Shown: piece by piece, positions 21,578 through 30,328 of the stretch
Numbering within the stretch: the stretch's first letter is position 1
How the letters are laid out: every line of letters starts with the position of its first letter
NCBI GenBank assembly: GCA_963806495.1
Contig: CAWDYA010000006.1
Location: 1 to 64,000 of the forward strand
Direction of reading: 5' to 3'
Length of the DNA stretch: 64,000 bases
From: CAWDYA01 sp963806495
GTDB taxonomy: Bacteria; Acidobacteriota; Polarisedimenticolia; JACPZX01; DASXTC01
Notes under the pieces: generated by a model
What the model was told of the DNA's origin: nothing
Database searches by the model: none
What the model saw: the letters and a program-made list of their open reading frames with translations, nothing else
Made by a program: the position numbers and the translations under genes

Positions 21578-22319
21578 CTACTCGCCGCCGGGCAGGTGCC
21601 AGGTGATATGCAGCACCGGCCGCAGCATCATGTCCGGGTGCTCGCGTGAGGCGAAGCTCTTGACCGAGTAGAGGTGTCGACTCGTCGCCGATGAGGATCC
21701 AGCCGAAGTTGCGATCGGGAGCATGCTGCCACAGCCGCACGTCCTGCACGAGGTGGTCGGTGCTGCGCCAGGTGTACAGTCCCGCGGCGCCCACCTCCAG
21801 CTCGGCGCTGGCCCGGGCGACGAACTGCCCTCCCGGGTGCACCCAGTACTCGCGATCGTAGAAGGTGTGGACCCAGGTGGCGTCACCCGGCAGGCTGGAG
21901 GTCCCCCCGCCCCCCGAGCTGACCGAGGGCCCCTCGCCCCATTCCGCCAGCACACGATGCAGGTGGATCATGCGCGGCTCGTCGTGGCTGGGTGTCATGT
22001 AGAGGGTCAGCGCGGCCGCGTCGATGACCGCACCCGCCGGCAGCGCCCCGGCCACGTCGAAGTACAGGACCGCGCGCCGGGCGCCGGCCGAGCCGGTCTC
22101 GCCCACGAAGAAGACCGGCCCCGAGCCGTTGGCGAACGCCCCGACCGGGTCCTCGATGAGCGTGGCGTCCCGGCTCGCCTCGATGGTGGTCGTCTCGAGT
22201 GCGGGCGGCGGGACCGGCGGCAGGATCTGCTGGTCGCCTTGCGGCGCCACGAGGGGGGCGGCTGCCGCAGCGGGCGGGGCCGCGACCAGCAGGAATGCCA
22301 CGATGACGGCGACGAGCAT
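21578..22319 (-). CDS. secreted DNRLRE-domain protein, one frame change
   Basis: The start at 22317-22319 begins a signal peptide (MLVAVIVAFLLVAAPPAAAA). The mature part is one DNRLRE-type beta domain with the typical order: ATLIEDPVGAFANGSGPVFF, then RRAVLYFDVAGALPAGAVID, then WGEGPS, WVHTFYDREYW and LWQHAPDRNFGWILIGDE. These match the N-terminal domain of the adjacent multicopper oxidase almost feature by feature. A frame change near 21672 separates GWILIGDES from the expected ending LYSVKSFASREHPDMM and HLPGGE. It converges on the oxidase gene. The domain probably binds or anchors to a surface polymer, inferred from where it is found in other secreted proteins. Confidence 0.8.
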
Positions 22320-22588
22320 GCCGGGACCTCTCGACGGACGGGCGCGAGCGCCTGGATTCACGGGGGTGACACTTGAAGATACGATGAACCGGCAACCCTC
22401 GCCAGCCGCGGGGCCGGAAGTTCCGGCTGTCGCGCCCTTCGCGCGGCCCTTCGCGATCACTCCGATACGACTTTGGTGCAATTGTTCCGGCATCCTGGCT
22501 GTCGTAGGGTTGATTTTTCCGCGTGGCCGACGGCGGGGGGGCTGAAATCACCCGCTCATCCAGCAGGGACAATCAAGGGGGAGGTCGC

Positions 22589-23428
22589 ATGAGGAAACCG
22601 TCGACGACAGCTCTGCTCGCAGTCATCCCGGCACTTCTGCTTGCCTCTCCGGCTCGTGCAGAGGAGGCTCCGTCGGACCCGAGTGCGGAGTCACGGGAGC
22701 TGGCCAAGAAGCTCAGCAACCCGATCGCCGACCTGGTCAGCATCCCCTTCCAGTTCAACTGGGAGAACGGCGTCGGAGAATACGAAGACGTCAAGACGGT
22801 CCTGTACGTGCAGCCGGTCATCCCGTTCTCCCTCACCAAGGACACCAACGTGATCCTGCGATTCATCCTGCCCTTCGTCAGCCAGCCGGCCGGAGTCGCT
22901 CCCGGGTCGACGCCGGTCTCCGGGACGGGCGACATCGCCATGTCGTTCTTCTTCTCGCCGAAGAAGTCCGGCATCATCTGGGGCGTGGGGCCCATCTTCG
23001 GGCTACCGACGAGCACCGACCCGCTGCTCGGCTCCGGGAAATGGTCCGCCGGCCCCACCGCGGTCGTGCTCAAGCAGTCCGGCGGCTGGACCTACGGAGC
23101 GCTGGCAAACCACCTCTGGTCGTTCTCCGACACGGGCGATCTCGAACGCAACGACGTCAGCACGTCGTACGTCCAGCCGTTTCTCGCCTACACGACGAAG
23201 AAGGCCGTAACCTACTCCGTGAATACCGAGTCGACGTATAACTGGGAGGCCGAAGCGGGCGAGAAGTGGTCCATACCGATCAACCTGCAGGTGAGCAAGG
23301 TCACCAGGCTGGGCCCCTTCCCGTTCTCCGTCCAGGCAGGCGGCGGCTACTATGTCGAGTCGCCCGAAGGCGGGGCGGATTGGCGGCTCCGCATCGGGTT
23401 CACGCTCATCCTGCCGAGAACGAAGTAG
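22589..23428 (+). CDS. outer-membrane transporter-like beta protein
   Basis: A 279-residue protein with a signal peptide (MRKPSTTALLAVIPALLLAS, cleavage near PARAEE). The ATG at 22589 follows AGGGGGAGG. The mature part has alternating beta strands, such as VKTVLYVQPVIPFSLT, VILRFILPFVSQP and SGIIWGVGPIFGLPTSTD, and it ends DWRLRIGFTLILPRTK. This pattern is found in proteins annotated as neuromedin-U-like or transporter proteins with an outer-membrane barrel of unknown function. It overlaps the end of the PlsC gene by 23 bases, tail to tail. Confidence 0.75.
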   Translation: MRKPSTTALLAVIPALLLASPARAEEAPSDPSAESRELAKKLSNPIADLVSIPFQFNWENGVGEYEDVKTVLYVQPVIPFSLTKDTNVILRFILPFVSQPAGVAPGSTPVSGTGDIAMSFFFSPKKSGIIWGVGPIFGLPTSTDPLLGSGKWSAGPTAVVLKQSGGWTYGALANHLWSFSDTGDLERNDVSTSYVQPFLAYTTKKAVTYSVNTESTYNWEAEAGEKWSIPINLQVSKVTRLGPFPFSVQAGGGYYVESPEGGADWRLRIGFTLILPRTK

Positions 23429-24134
23429 AGGCGACCGCCTGGCGCAGGTCGGCCGCGATGCGGGCGGCCGACTCCCTGCCCGGTGGAAGATCCTCGTAAC
23501 GTCTCGGGCGGCCGATGGTCAGGCACACCCGGCGTGGTCGCGGAAACCAGGCCGCCTTCGGCCACGCCCTGTGGGTGCCCTCCAGACGGCACGGCACCAC
23601 CGGGTATCCGGTACCGGCGAGGATGAGGCCGATACCCTGTTTGAACTCGCCCAGATCCCCGTCCATCGAGCGTGTTCCCTCGGGAAACAGGACGAGGATC
23701 GCGCCATTCTCCAGCACGCGACGGCATAGCGCGAGGCTGCGGCGTGGCTCAGCCCGGCGATCGAACGGCAACGCGTTGACCAGCACGACCGACAGCACCG
23801 TGCGGGGCACCCCGGTGAAGAAGTAGTCCCTGGCCGCGGCGGGGAACGCCCGGTGCAGATCGCCGGGCGCGAGCGCCGAGAGCAGGCAGAGCGTATCGAG
23901 ATGGCTGGCGTGATTCGCCACCAGGACGAACGGCCCTTCGATCGGCAGATTCCCGCGGCCCGAGATCGCCAGCCGATGATACAGGCGAAGCCATCCGCGG
24001 ATGAGCGCCGCCGCGCACAGCCGGACCCCGTACACGAGCATGTCGGGCTCTCGCGGGACGCGCCGCAACCGCTCGACGAGGGGCTCATCGAGATCCCGTG
24101 CCGGATCGTAGCGCCAGTCCTCCATGTCATCCAT
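23406..24134 (-). CDS. PlsC-type 1-acyl-glycerol-3-phosphate acyltransferase
   Basis: A 242-residue acyltransferase that should transfer an acyl chain to a lysophosphatidate-like acceptor at the inner membrane. The catalytic HxxxxD box is NHASHLDTLC, and the acceptor-binding motif is VLFPEGTRSMDG. VVPCRLEGTHRAWP is the later conserved block. A short hydrophobic or amphipathic segment precedes the catalytic box. It is the last gene of a minus-strand operon with a CDP-alcohol phosphotransferase and a CdsA, a set resembling the E. coli ynbABC cluster. This suggests a dedicated, possibly unusual, phospholipid. Confidence 0.9.
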   Translation of the reverse strand: MDDMEDWRYDPARDLDEPLVERLRRVPREPDMLVYGVRLCAAALIRGWLRLYHRLAISGRGNLPIEGPFVLVANHASHLDTLCLLSALAPGDLHRAFPAAARDYFFTGVPRTVLSVVLVNALPFDRRAEPRRSLALCRRVLENGAILVLFPEGTRSMDGDLGEFKQGIGLILAGTGYPVVPCRLEGTHRAWPKAAWFPRPRRVCLTIGRPRRYEDLPPGRESAARIAADLRQAVASTSFSAG

Positions 24135-24158
24135 CCCGGCCGGGTGCAGGTCCCGCCA

Positions 24159-25106
24159 TCAGTAAAGCCCGTGATGCCAGCGCGTGATGTGGAAGAACAA
24201 CGGGGCGACGAAGATCAGGCTGTCGACCCGGTCGAGGATCTCCCCGTGGCCGGGGATGGCCGCACCCATGTCCTTGATACCGATGTCCCGTTTGATCGTG
24301 CTGATGGTCAGGTCGCCTAGCTGGCCCCCGACGCCCACCGTCAGGCCGGTCAGCAGGCAATCCCACGCTCCGAAGTGTGGGAAGGTGAACCGCAGCAGCC
24401 AGGGCAGCGCCATCGACACGAGCAGCGCGCACAATGCCCCTTCCCAGGTCTTGCCCGGGCTGATGTTGCTGCGCAGCGGATGGCGCCCGAATATCCTGCC
24501 GAATGCGAAGGCGGCCACATCATTGGCCTCGACCGCGAGCAGCAGGAAGAGCAGGTAGGCGTACGCGAACCGGGCATTGGCGAGAAAGGCCAGGTGGCCG
24601 AACATCCATCCGAAGTAGATAAACCCCACGATCGCGAGTGCGACCGCCTGCAACTGCCCCTTGGCACGGTTGCGAAGGATCGGGATGACCAGGATGACCG
24701 CGATAGCGTAGACGGGCAGCGCCATGAAGAGACCATACCAGCCGGGCAGGCCCTGACGCGGATCGCGGACGAGAGCCGCCACGCCGACGGCCGCGATGGC
24801 GAGGCTCACGGCGCCCGACATCACCCAGTCATTGTACAGCCCGGTCGCGCGCGCGAACTCCTTGAACGCGGCCAGCGCCAGGAATGTGAAGAAGACCACG
24901 GTGGCGATGCGCCCGAGGGCCAGCACGACGAACAGCAGGGGCACCATGATCAGCCAGCCACGGTAGGCGCTCCATGCGTGGTCCACGTCCTTCTTCAGGC
25001 CCCATCGCAGCGTCGCGATCGCCAGTCCCGCGAGCACCAGCAGGGCCGCGACCGTCACGGCGTAGAACCGGAAGATGGGGCTCGAGAGTGCCGCGCCCAG
25101 CGACAT
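24159..25106 (-). CDS. CdsA-type phosphatidate cytidylyltransferase
   Basis: A 315-residue membrane enzyme with about eight hydrophobic segments that should make CDP-diacylglycerol (or a related CDP-lipid) from phosphatidate and CTP. The family signature is near the C-terminus: STIKRDIGIKDMGAAIPGHG followed by EILDRVDS. The second Gly of the usual HGG is Glu here. NISPGKTWEGALCALLVS is the conserved preceding block. It lies 3 bases after the CDP-alcohol phosphotransferase and 24 bases before PlsC, so the three should be made together. Confidence 0.92.
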   Translation of the reverse strand: MSLGAALSSPIFRFYAVTVAALLVLAGLAIATLRWGLKKDVDHAWSAYRGWLIMVPLLFVVLALGRIATVVFFTFLALAAFKEFARATGLYNDWVMSGAVSLAIAAVGVAALVRDPRQGLPGWYGLFMALPVYAIAVILVIPILRNRAKGQLQAVALAIVGFIYFGWMFGHLAFLANARFAYAYLLFLLLAVEANDVAAFAFGRIFGRHPLRSNISPGKTWEGALCALLVSMALPWLLRFTFPHFGAWDCLLTGLTVGVGGQLGDLTISTIKRDIGIKDMGAAIPGHGEILDRVDSLIFVAPLFFHITRWHHGLY

Positions 25107-25109
25107 GGC

Positions 25110-25781
25110 CTACTTGCCTCCTTGTTCATGACGCGAGCCGAGGGCCCGGGTGATCCGGACCAGCCGGATCCCGATCGTCTGGATCGAGCCGGCGACGATC
25201 AGCAGGCAGGTCCAGTCGAGCACGGTGAGCCCCCCATAGCGGATCCGCCCGCCACCCCACCACACCAGGCCGAGCGTGATCCATGCCCCGACGTGCAGGG
25301 CGACCATCCGCCACGGCTTGCTCATCAGGCCGCTGAATTCCCGTGGCGCGCCGGCCGCCTGGCCGAGGGTTCCCACGTACGCGACGAACAGCGCGAACAG
25401 GGCCGCCCAGTAGCCGCTGAGGAGATGGCACAGGCCGCTATGTGCCACGCCGACGAAGATGAGCAAATCGGAGACCCGATCCGGCAGCTCGTTGACGATC
25501 TCGCCCGAGGCGCTGGCCGTGCCGCCCGCCAGTGCGACCATGCCGTCGAGCATGTTGAGCCAGAGCCGCACGTAGCAGAACGCGGCGGCGGGGATGAGAA
25601 GCCACGGGTCGGTCCCTGCGAGCCGGAAGCACAGCGCCGCCAGCGTGGCGGCGGCGATCGAGCCATAGGAGACAAGGTCCGGGTGGATACGGTGACGCAC
25701 ACACCAGCCGACAGGCAGCGAGGCCGTCGCCCGGAAGGCATCCGAGATCGGTCGGCGTGAGGAAGGCTCGTAGGCCGTCAT
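25110..25781 (-). CDS. CDP-alcohol phosphotransferase family, altered active-site motif
   Basis: A 223-residue membrane protein with six or so helices. The usual family motif is DGx2ARx8Gx3Dx3D. Here it reads LDGMVALAGGTASASG, then EIVNELPDRVSD. The first Asp, both Gly and the last two Asp are kept, but the Arg is Leu and an Asn precedes the ELPD segment. The enzyme should still bind a CDP-linked donor and divalent metal, but the acceptor may differ from common phosphatidylglycerol or phosphatidylserine synthases. It is the first gene of the operon with CdsA and PlsC. It is divergent from the CPBP protease, with a 37-bp shared upstream region. Confidence 0.85.
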   Translation of the reverse strand: MTAYEPSSRRPISDAFRATASLPVGWCVRHRIHPDLVSYGSIAAATLAALCFRLAGTDPWLLIPAAAFCYVRLWLNMLDGMVALAGGTASASGEIVNELPDRVSDLLIFVGVAHSGLCHLLSGYWAALFALFVAYVGTLGQAAGAPREFSGLMSKPWRMVALHVGAWITLGLVWWGGGRIRYGGLTVLDWTCLLIVAGSIQTIGIRLVRITRALGSRHEQGGK

Positions 25782-25818
25782 ATCTCTATCGAGGGTATTC
25801 TACCGTAGGAGGGTTGCG

Positions 25819-26553
25819 TTGAACCGGACCGAAGCATCGCTTGAACCTCTGGCACTCGTCTTCGCCCTCGCCTTCCCCACGGCGGCCGCCTGGCTGTACT
25901 TCATCACCCTCGCCGACGCGGCATATATGCCGGCCGTCTATGCGGCGTGCAAGGCGGCGCAGTTCGCGTTCCCGCTGCTGTGGGTGGCGGTCGCCGGCTG
26001 GCCGGGGCGGGCCGTCGCGGGCGGCGCGCCCAGGCGGCCGGACCGGGGAGCGTGGGCCGGGCTGCTGACGGGGTTCGGCGCGGCCGCCTTCCTGTGGATC
26101 GCGTATGCGGCTCTGGTCTCCGGCACCGGGCCGGCACGCGAGGCCGCTCCCCGCATCGCCGCGCGCATCGTGGCGATCGGTGCCGCCGGCCCCGTGCGGT
26201 ATCTCGTCATGACACTGGGCCTCTCGGTGGCCCACTCGTTTCTCGAGGAGTACTACTGGCGCTGGTTCGTCTTCGGGCGGCTGCGGATGCGGTGGGGCGG
26301 CGCGGCGGCCGGCGTGGTCTCGAGCCTCGCGTTCGCCGGCCACCATGTGATCGTGCTGCACGCGTTCATCGGCCCGGGCCGCTGGTGGTGGATGACGGTG
26401 GTGCTGTCGGCCGCCGTCGCCGCGGGAGGCGGGCTGTGGGCATGGCTGTATGCGCGGACCGGTTCGCTGCTGTCACCCTGGCTCAGCCACGTGCTGGTGG
26501 ATCTGGCGATCTTCGCGATCGGGTGGCAAGTGGCCGGGGGGATAATGCGGTAA
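25819..26553 (+). CDS. CPBP-family intramembrane protease
   Basis: A 244-residue membrane protein of the CPBP (Abi/Rce1-like) glutamic protease family. The three active-site motifs are FLEEYYWRWF (EExxxR), SLAFAGHHVIVLH and LSHVLVD. About seven hydrophobic segments are visible. The start is TTG at 25819, with AGGAGGG six bases before it; no ATG exists nearby. Roles in the family range from CAAX-type processing to bacteriocin immunity, and none is indicated here. The stop lies 12 bases before the tRNA-Leu gene. Confidence 0.9.
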   Translation: MNRTEASLEPLALVFALAFPTAAAWLYFITLADAAYMPAVYAACKAAQFAFPLLWVAVAGWPGRAVAGGAPRRPDRGAWAGLLTGFGAAAFLWIAYAALVSGTGPAREAAPRIAARIVAIGAAGPVRYLVMTLGLSVAHSFLEEYYWRWFVFGRLRMRWGGAAAGVVSSLAFAGHHVIVLHAFIGPGRWWWMTVVLSAAVAAGGGLWAWLYARTGSLLSPWLSHVLVDLAIFAIGWQVAGGIMR

Positions 26554-26565
26554 CATCAGCCCCGT

Positions 26566-26655
26566 GCCGGGGTGGCGGAACTGGCAGACGCAGGGGACTT
26601 AAAATCCCCAGCCTTTTCGGAGGCATGCGGGTTCAAATCCCGCCCCCTGGCACCA
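26566..26655 (+). tRNA. tRNA-Leu (anticodon UAA)
   Basis: A full class II tRNA. The 5' acceptor strand GCCGGGG (26566-26572) is followed by the D-arm GCGGAACTGGCAGACGC. The anticodon stem GGGGA/TCCCC encloses TAA at 26600-26602, the long variable arm is GCCT/AGGC, the T-arm is GCGGG-TTCAAAT-CCCGC, and the encoded CCA ends at 26655. The 3' acceptor strand is CCCCTGGC, one base longer than the CCCCGGC that would pair perfectly. The extra T may be a real defect, a wobble-paired variant or a sequencing error. This gene is the left border of the repeat array described separately. Confidence 0.9.
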
Positions 26656-26935
26656 TTTGTTTTCAGTAACTTAGGTGTGAGATCACCGTGTCGCGCATGT
26701 CATCGTGGTATCCACCTGGGTGTCCGAACGTCCCCCTGTGAACAGCCGTCACACAATCCCCTCCATACCCGTGTTGGGCTCTTCGTCATACTCGAGGGTT
26801 TGGTCGGGGCTCGAGATCGCGTTATCGCTCACGGAGTCAGAGCGAGCGTGTCCGAGGGCGCGGTAGGCTCGTCGTCGCTTCTCAAACATTCGAGCCAGCA
26901 GCGCGCTCACAGCAATGATGGCGTGCAGCGGCGCC

Positions 26936-27274
26936 CTACCTTCCACGTGCCCAACGGCGGTACGCCTGGATCCATTCAGCCCCCGCGGGAGGCGGCGTTG
27001 GGAGAGGCAGTTCGAGGATGGGAACAGCTTGACGACTTTTCTCCCGTCGGCAGATGGCGACGATCTCGCCGGACTGGCTCAGGTCAACCTTCTCCACGAC
27101 CACCGAGACATCGAGCATGGCCGTCTCGAACGGCAGTCTCAGATTGTCTTCCAGCATCGTGAGGAAGGCGGTTCTCTGCTCATCCTCGCCGTAGGCATCG
27201 ACGATCGCGTCTTCGATGAGGCGGTCCAGGCGGGCCGTCGAGGGATTTCGGACACCGACTCTACGACTGGTCAT
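26936..27274 (-). CDS. CcbP-like calcium-binding domain protein
   Basis: A 112-residue acidic soluble protein. It begins with a short basic tail, then RLDRLIEDAIVDAYGEDEQR, then AFLTMLEDNLRLPFETAMLD, VVVEKVDLS, EIVAICRREKSRQAVPILEL and the ending AGAEWIQAYRRWARGR. This order matches the small CcbP-type family (first described as a cyanobacterial calcium-binding protein) as I know it; a profile search would settle it. It lies directly downstream of the DUF5615/DUF433 pair on the same strand, four bases after the broken toxin frame. It is intact, unlike most cargo in the array. Role here is unknown. Confidence 0.65.
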   Translation of the reverse strand: MTSRRVGVRNPSTARLDRLIEDAIVDAYGEDEQRTAFLTMLEDNLRLPFETAMLDVSVVVEKVDLSQSGEIVAICRREKSRQAVPILELPLPTPPPAGAEWIQAYRRWARGR

Positions 27275-27277
27275 GTC

Positions 27278-27637
27278 CTACGGGAAGTTGGCGGACGCGA
27301 TGTCGGGTCTCTTCCACGACGACGACGGCCCCATCCTCCAACACGCCGGAACAGTCCGACAAGACCGCGGCAAGGCGTTCGAGCACGTGCGGTGTCCTTG
27401 TGTTGTGAAGACGGAACACCACCACGCTCGCCTTCCGTCCGCGCGCGAGCGCGGCGATCTCACCAAAGTCGAGATCGATGTGAGGATTATCCGATGCTCC
27501 GAGATGGCCTTCGTGAATATCTCGCCGTTCGGCAACCGCTGAAGCCCCTCGTCGCGAAGGTGAACCACCTCATGTCGCTGCTCGCGCAGCCATGTGGCAA
27601 CGCGGACATCCACGCCCATGTCCAGCAGAAATCTCAT
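27278..27637 (-). pseudogene. DUF5615 PIN-like toxin component, frameshifted
   Basis: The N-terminal part MRFLLDMGVDVRVATWLREQ and HEVVHLRDEGLQRLPNGEIF matches the DUF5615 family of small PIN-like nucleases found as toxins next to DUF433 antitoxins. After RIILTS the frame changes. The expected continuation (DLDFGEIAAL, then a VVVFRLHNTR-type block) is readable in another frame. One base would restore a protein of about 115 residues. It starts 20 bases after the DUF433 stop, the usual antitoxin-first order. Confidence 0.75.
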
Positions 27638-27657
27638 GAGCAGGTATCTCCGCCGTC

Positions 27658-27876
27658 CTACCCGAAATGGACTTGCTCTTGGGCGAGCCACGCGGCGTAG
27701 CCGAGTGCCTGCTGGATGTCCTCCCGCTCGAGGTCCGGGTACCCGGCGAGAACCTCCTCGAACGTCGCTCCGTTGGCGAGTTGTCCGACGATCACCGAAA
27801 CCGGGATGCGCATGCCGCGGATGCAGGCTCTTCCGCCCAGGATCTGGGGGTCGAAGGTGATGCGGTCGAACTCCAT
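27658..27876 (-). CDS. DUF433 antitoxin-like protein
   Basis: A 72-residue DUF433 protein, MEFDRITFDPQILGG then ACIRGMRIPVSVIVGQLANG and FEEVLAGYPDLEREDIQQAL. The domain is a small winged-helix-like fold that acts as antitoxin and operator binder in VapB-like pairs with DUF5615. The ATG at 27874-27876 follows GGGAGGTG. It is the first gene of the operon DUF433-DUF5615-CcbP-like. Such addiction pairs are common in cassette arrays and may help to keep the array in the genome. Confidence 0.85.
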   Translation of the reverse strand: MEFDRITFDPQILGGRACIRGMRIPVSVIVGQLANGATFEEVLAGYPDLEREDIQQALGYAAWLAQEQVHFG

Positions 27877-27962
27877 CTGGACACCTCCCTTGGCGTTCAT
27901 TCTAGCCGATCCTCTCCGCTGTGCGAGATGGATCAACCGATCGCTGAAGTCTGTCCGCAGAT

Positions 27963-28138
27963 CAGGTGTCCGTCTGGGTGTCCATAACCCTCGTAAAACA
28001 CGGTCGCTCCCCGTAACCCTCGGAAACGGGAAAGGGCAACGAGTTAGTAACTTACTGATTTCATTGCCCTTCTATTCGAGCCTTAAAATCTCCCGTCCCG
28101 TAGGGGGCTTGCGGGTTCGAATCCCGCCCCCGGCACCA
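27963..28138 (+). repeat. array repeat R1: conserved flank plus tRNA-Leu 3' half
   Basis: The flank 27963-28071 contains two TAACCCTCG direct repeats and a 40-bp dyad, AAGGGCAA (28032-28039) and TTGCCCTT (28064-28071), with AGTAA-C-TTACT at its centre. After an 11-bp unconserved spacer comes the tRNA part from TTAAAATC (28083) to CCA (28136-28138), with T-arm GCGGG-TTCGAAT-CCCGC and a perfect CCCCGGC acceptor strand. The 5' half of the tRNA is absent, so it is not a gene. The flank differs from R3 at three positions over about 110. Confidence 0.85.
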
Positions 28139-28296
28139 GTTCTCGAGCCGGTGGACCCATCTCTGATCCAAAAATCTCAGCACCTCGTTACCGCGCGCCC
28201 TGAGCCGCGGATACGGCTCCTGCCAGTTGCCCACAGCCCCACTGGACCTTAGATTCACTCGTGATTCCTCGCTGAATCCCCTGTACGGAGTCGCCG

Positions 28297-30328
28297 GTGT
28301 TCACACCCCAATCAGCCTCGAAGGTCCTCCTGCTCGCCTGCGTTCTCGGACTTCGTTTCGAGTCCTTATCGGCCCAAGTCTCCTGCGGTGATGTTCTCAC
28401 CACGAATACTGCTCTTACCCAGGATCTGACCTGTTCGGCCGACGGCCTATTGATCGAAGCCGATGGCGTGACCCTCGACTGCGCAGGACATGTGATCCAT
28501 GGCCCAGGAACAACAGTCGGCACCGGTGTGTCCGCTTCAGACGTGTCGGGCGTCACCATTACGGGATGCCACATCACTGGCTTCAGAACCGCGGTACAGG
28601 CGCAGGATGCTGCTGATCTTCGAGTCACCAACAGCATTTCTCTCCGGACAGTATGGCGGAATCAGGTGCGCGCAGTGCCCTCGAGTGACGATCGAAGGGA
28701 ATCGGCTCGAGGGTCACCTTACGCAGATCGACTGATGCAGAGCCCCGATTCGGAGATTATCGACAACGTGACGGCGCCCTACTCAAAAGGAGGTGGGCAC
28801 TTCGTCTTGAGAGAATCACCCCGGGCGTGGATTATCGGCAATCGCGCACCGGACGGCGGCGCAGGACTCTTCTTGGATCGATCCGACGATTCACAGATCG
28901 AAGCCACTTATCTCGCCAGGAATGCAACCATACAACTCCTCAACAGCGATCATTGCCGGATCGTCCGAAACACCCTCATCCGAGGACCGGCTCCTCAGCC
29001 CAACTATGGCGGCTCGGTGTATCTGACAGGCTCCAGCGACAATTTGCTGAGCGAGAATCGGGTCGAGGGGAGCCTGGGGATCTTCCTCACGGGAGGGACA
29101 CTATTAACCGCCTCAAACACCGTCATCTACCGAGGTGCCAATCGCAACCTCATAGAGGACAATCTCATCAGCGACTCTGGACTCGGCTTGACCCTGTTCG
29201 GAGCTTCTGAGAACCGCATCCTGCGTAACAGGATCGAGCGAACCCAGCTCGGCCTCGGAATATACGGGCTGATCGACCCGGATTCGACCTTCGACCTTCC
29301 TTCTGACCGCAACCTCGTCGAGTCGAATGTCGTGGCGGGTGGTCTCTACGGAGTGGAAACCTGGCGGGCGTCGGGGAACCTCTTTCAGGACAACGAGATC
29401 ACCGACCAGTGGATCGGGCTGTGGGAAGGACCGGTGGGCCCGTTCAGCCCAGCGGTCAACGAGTACCGAGGAAACTCCGTTATCGGGGTACGTATTTCGG
29501 ACTCCTCGTCATCGGCGGCACTCCCGTTTTGAAGAGCAATGAGTTTCGGGAGAACGGTATCCACGGAACCGCTCCCTGCCGATCTCGAGGCCTACGTGCC
29601 GCTGTTCGGCGATCTCCAAGGCGGTATCGCCCTACTGCCGCTGGTGGGCGATGAATTCACGACGTTCGACGATGCTGATCCTGAAGACGACCTGCTTTCG
29701 GAGCCCGTCATCGGCGGCCCGGGAGAGAAGAACCTTTTTTTCGGACAACGGCGGCATCGACATCTACGCTCTGGACACACGAGCCGCCAACGCTCTGTCG
29801 CTCGAGAGGGACAACCAGTTCAAGGGGCACGAAGCCATGCGCATCCGGCAAGATTGGTTCGGCCTGGTCCGAGTGGAGGACTCGGACGGTCAAGGGATGC
29901 CCGATGCTGAAGTCACCGTGCGAGACATTACTGGAGCGACCCTGGTGACCTTCACGACCAGTGCAACCGGATACGGTCCGGCCACGGCCGATCCTTCGCG
30001 GTCTCAGGGTCTCTCGCCCTTCGAGGATGGCGGTCCAGTTCCGACATGGCAAAGGTTCACTGAGTTCGTAGTGGACGGCAAGGGCCGGCGTGTCGAATCC
30101 ACACCTCATACCCTCCTTGCGGAAGCCGCTGGCGAAACGGGGTGCGCGATCTACTCTTGGGACGGTCTTCCTGGCAAGACCTCCGGCTTCCACAGTACCG
30201 ACGGACGGTATCAGATCGCGCTGGTCATACTCGGTTCAACATGTTCGTCAGCCAGTCTCGTTGCTACGTCCAGGCGCGCGCGCCATCCAGCCAAGACTCT
30301 GAGCCCCTGTCCACCTGGGTGTCCATAA
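28297..30328 (+). pseudogene. secreted NosD-like parallel beta-helix protein, frameshifted
   Basis: A GTG at 28297 opens a signal-peptide-like segment (FTPQSASKVLLLACVLGLRF). Then come beta-helix turns of the NosD/pectate-lyase-like type: GVTLDCAGHVIHGPG, VSGVTITGCHITGF, and later NRNLIEDNLISDSGLG, SENRILRNRIERTQLG and GNLFQDNEITDQWIG. Frames change near 28620-28760, near 29530 and near 29740. The last part, DIYALDTRAANALS and GMPDAEVTVRDITG, looks like a C-terminal sugar- or surface-binding domain. The last stop codon (30326-30328) is supplied by the next repeat. The product may have been a surface or carbohydrate-active protein. Base composition looks less GC-rich than in the host-like parts. 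Confidence 0.7.

Noticed and set aside
28032..28071. The AAGGGCAA/TTGCCCTT dyad as an intrinsic terminator
   Set aside because: The loop is 24 bases, no T-run follows, and the dyad always sits at a fixed distance from the tRNA half. A binding site fits better, although an RNA role is not excluded.
28083..28138. Extra tRNA-Leu genes at 28.1, 30.4, 32.1, 35.9 and 38.8 kb
   Set aside because: Only the 3' half from the anticodon loop on is present. The 5' acceptor strand, D-arm and 5' anticodon stem are missing in every copy.
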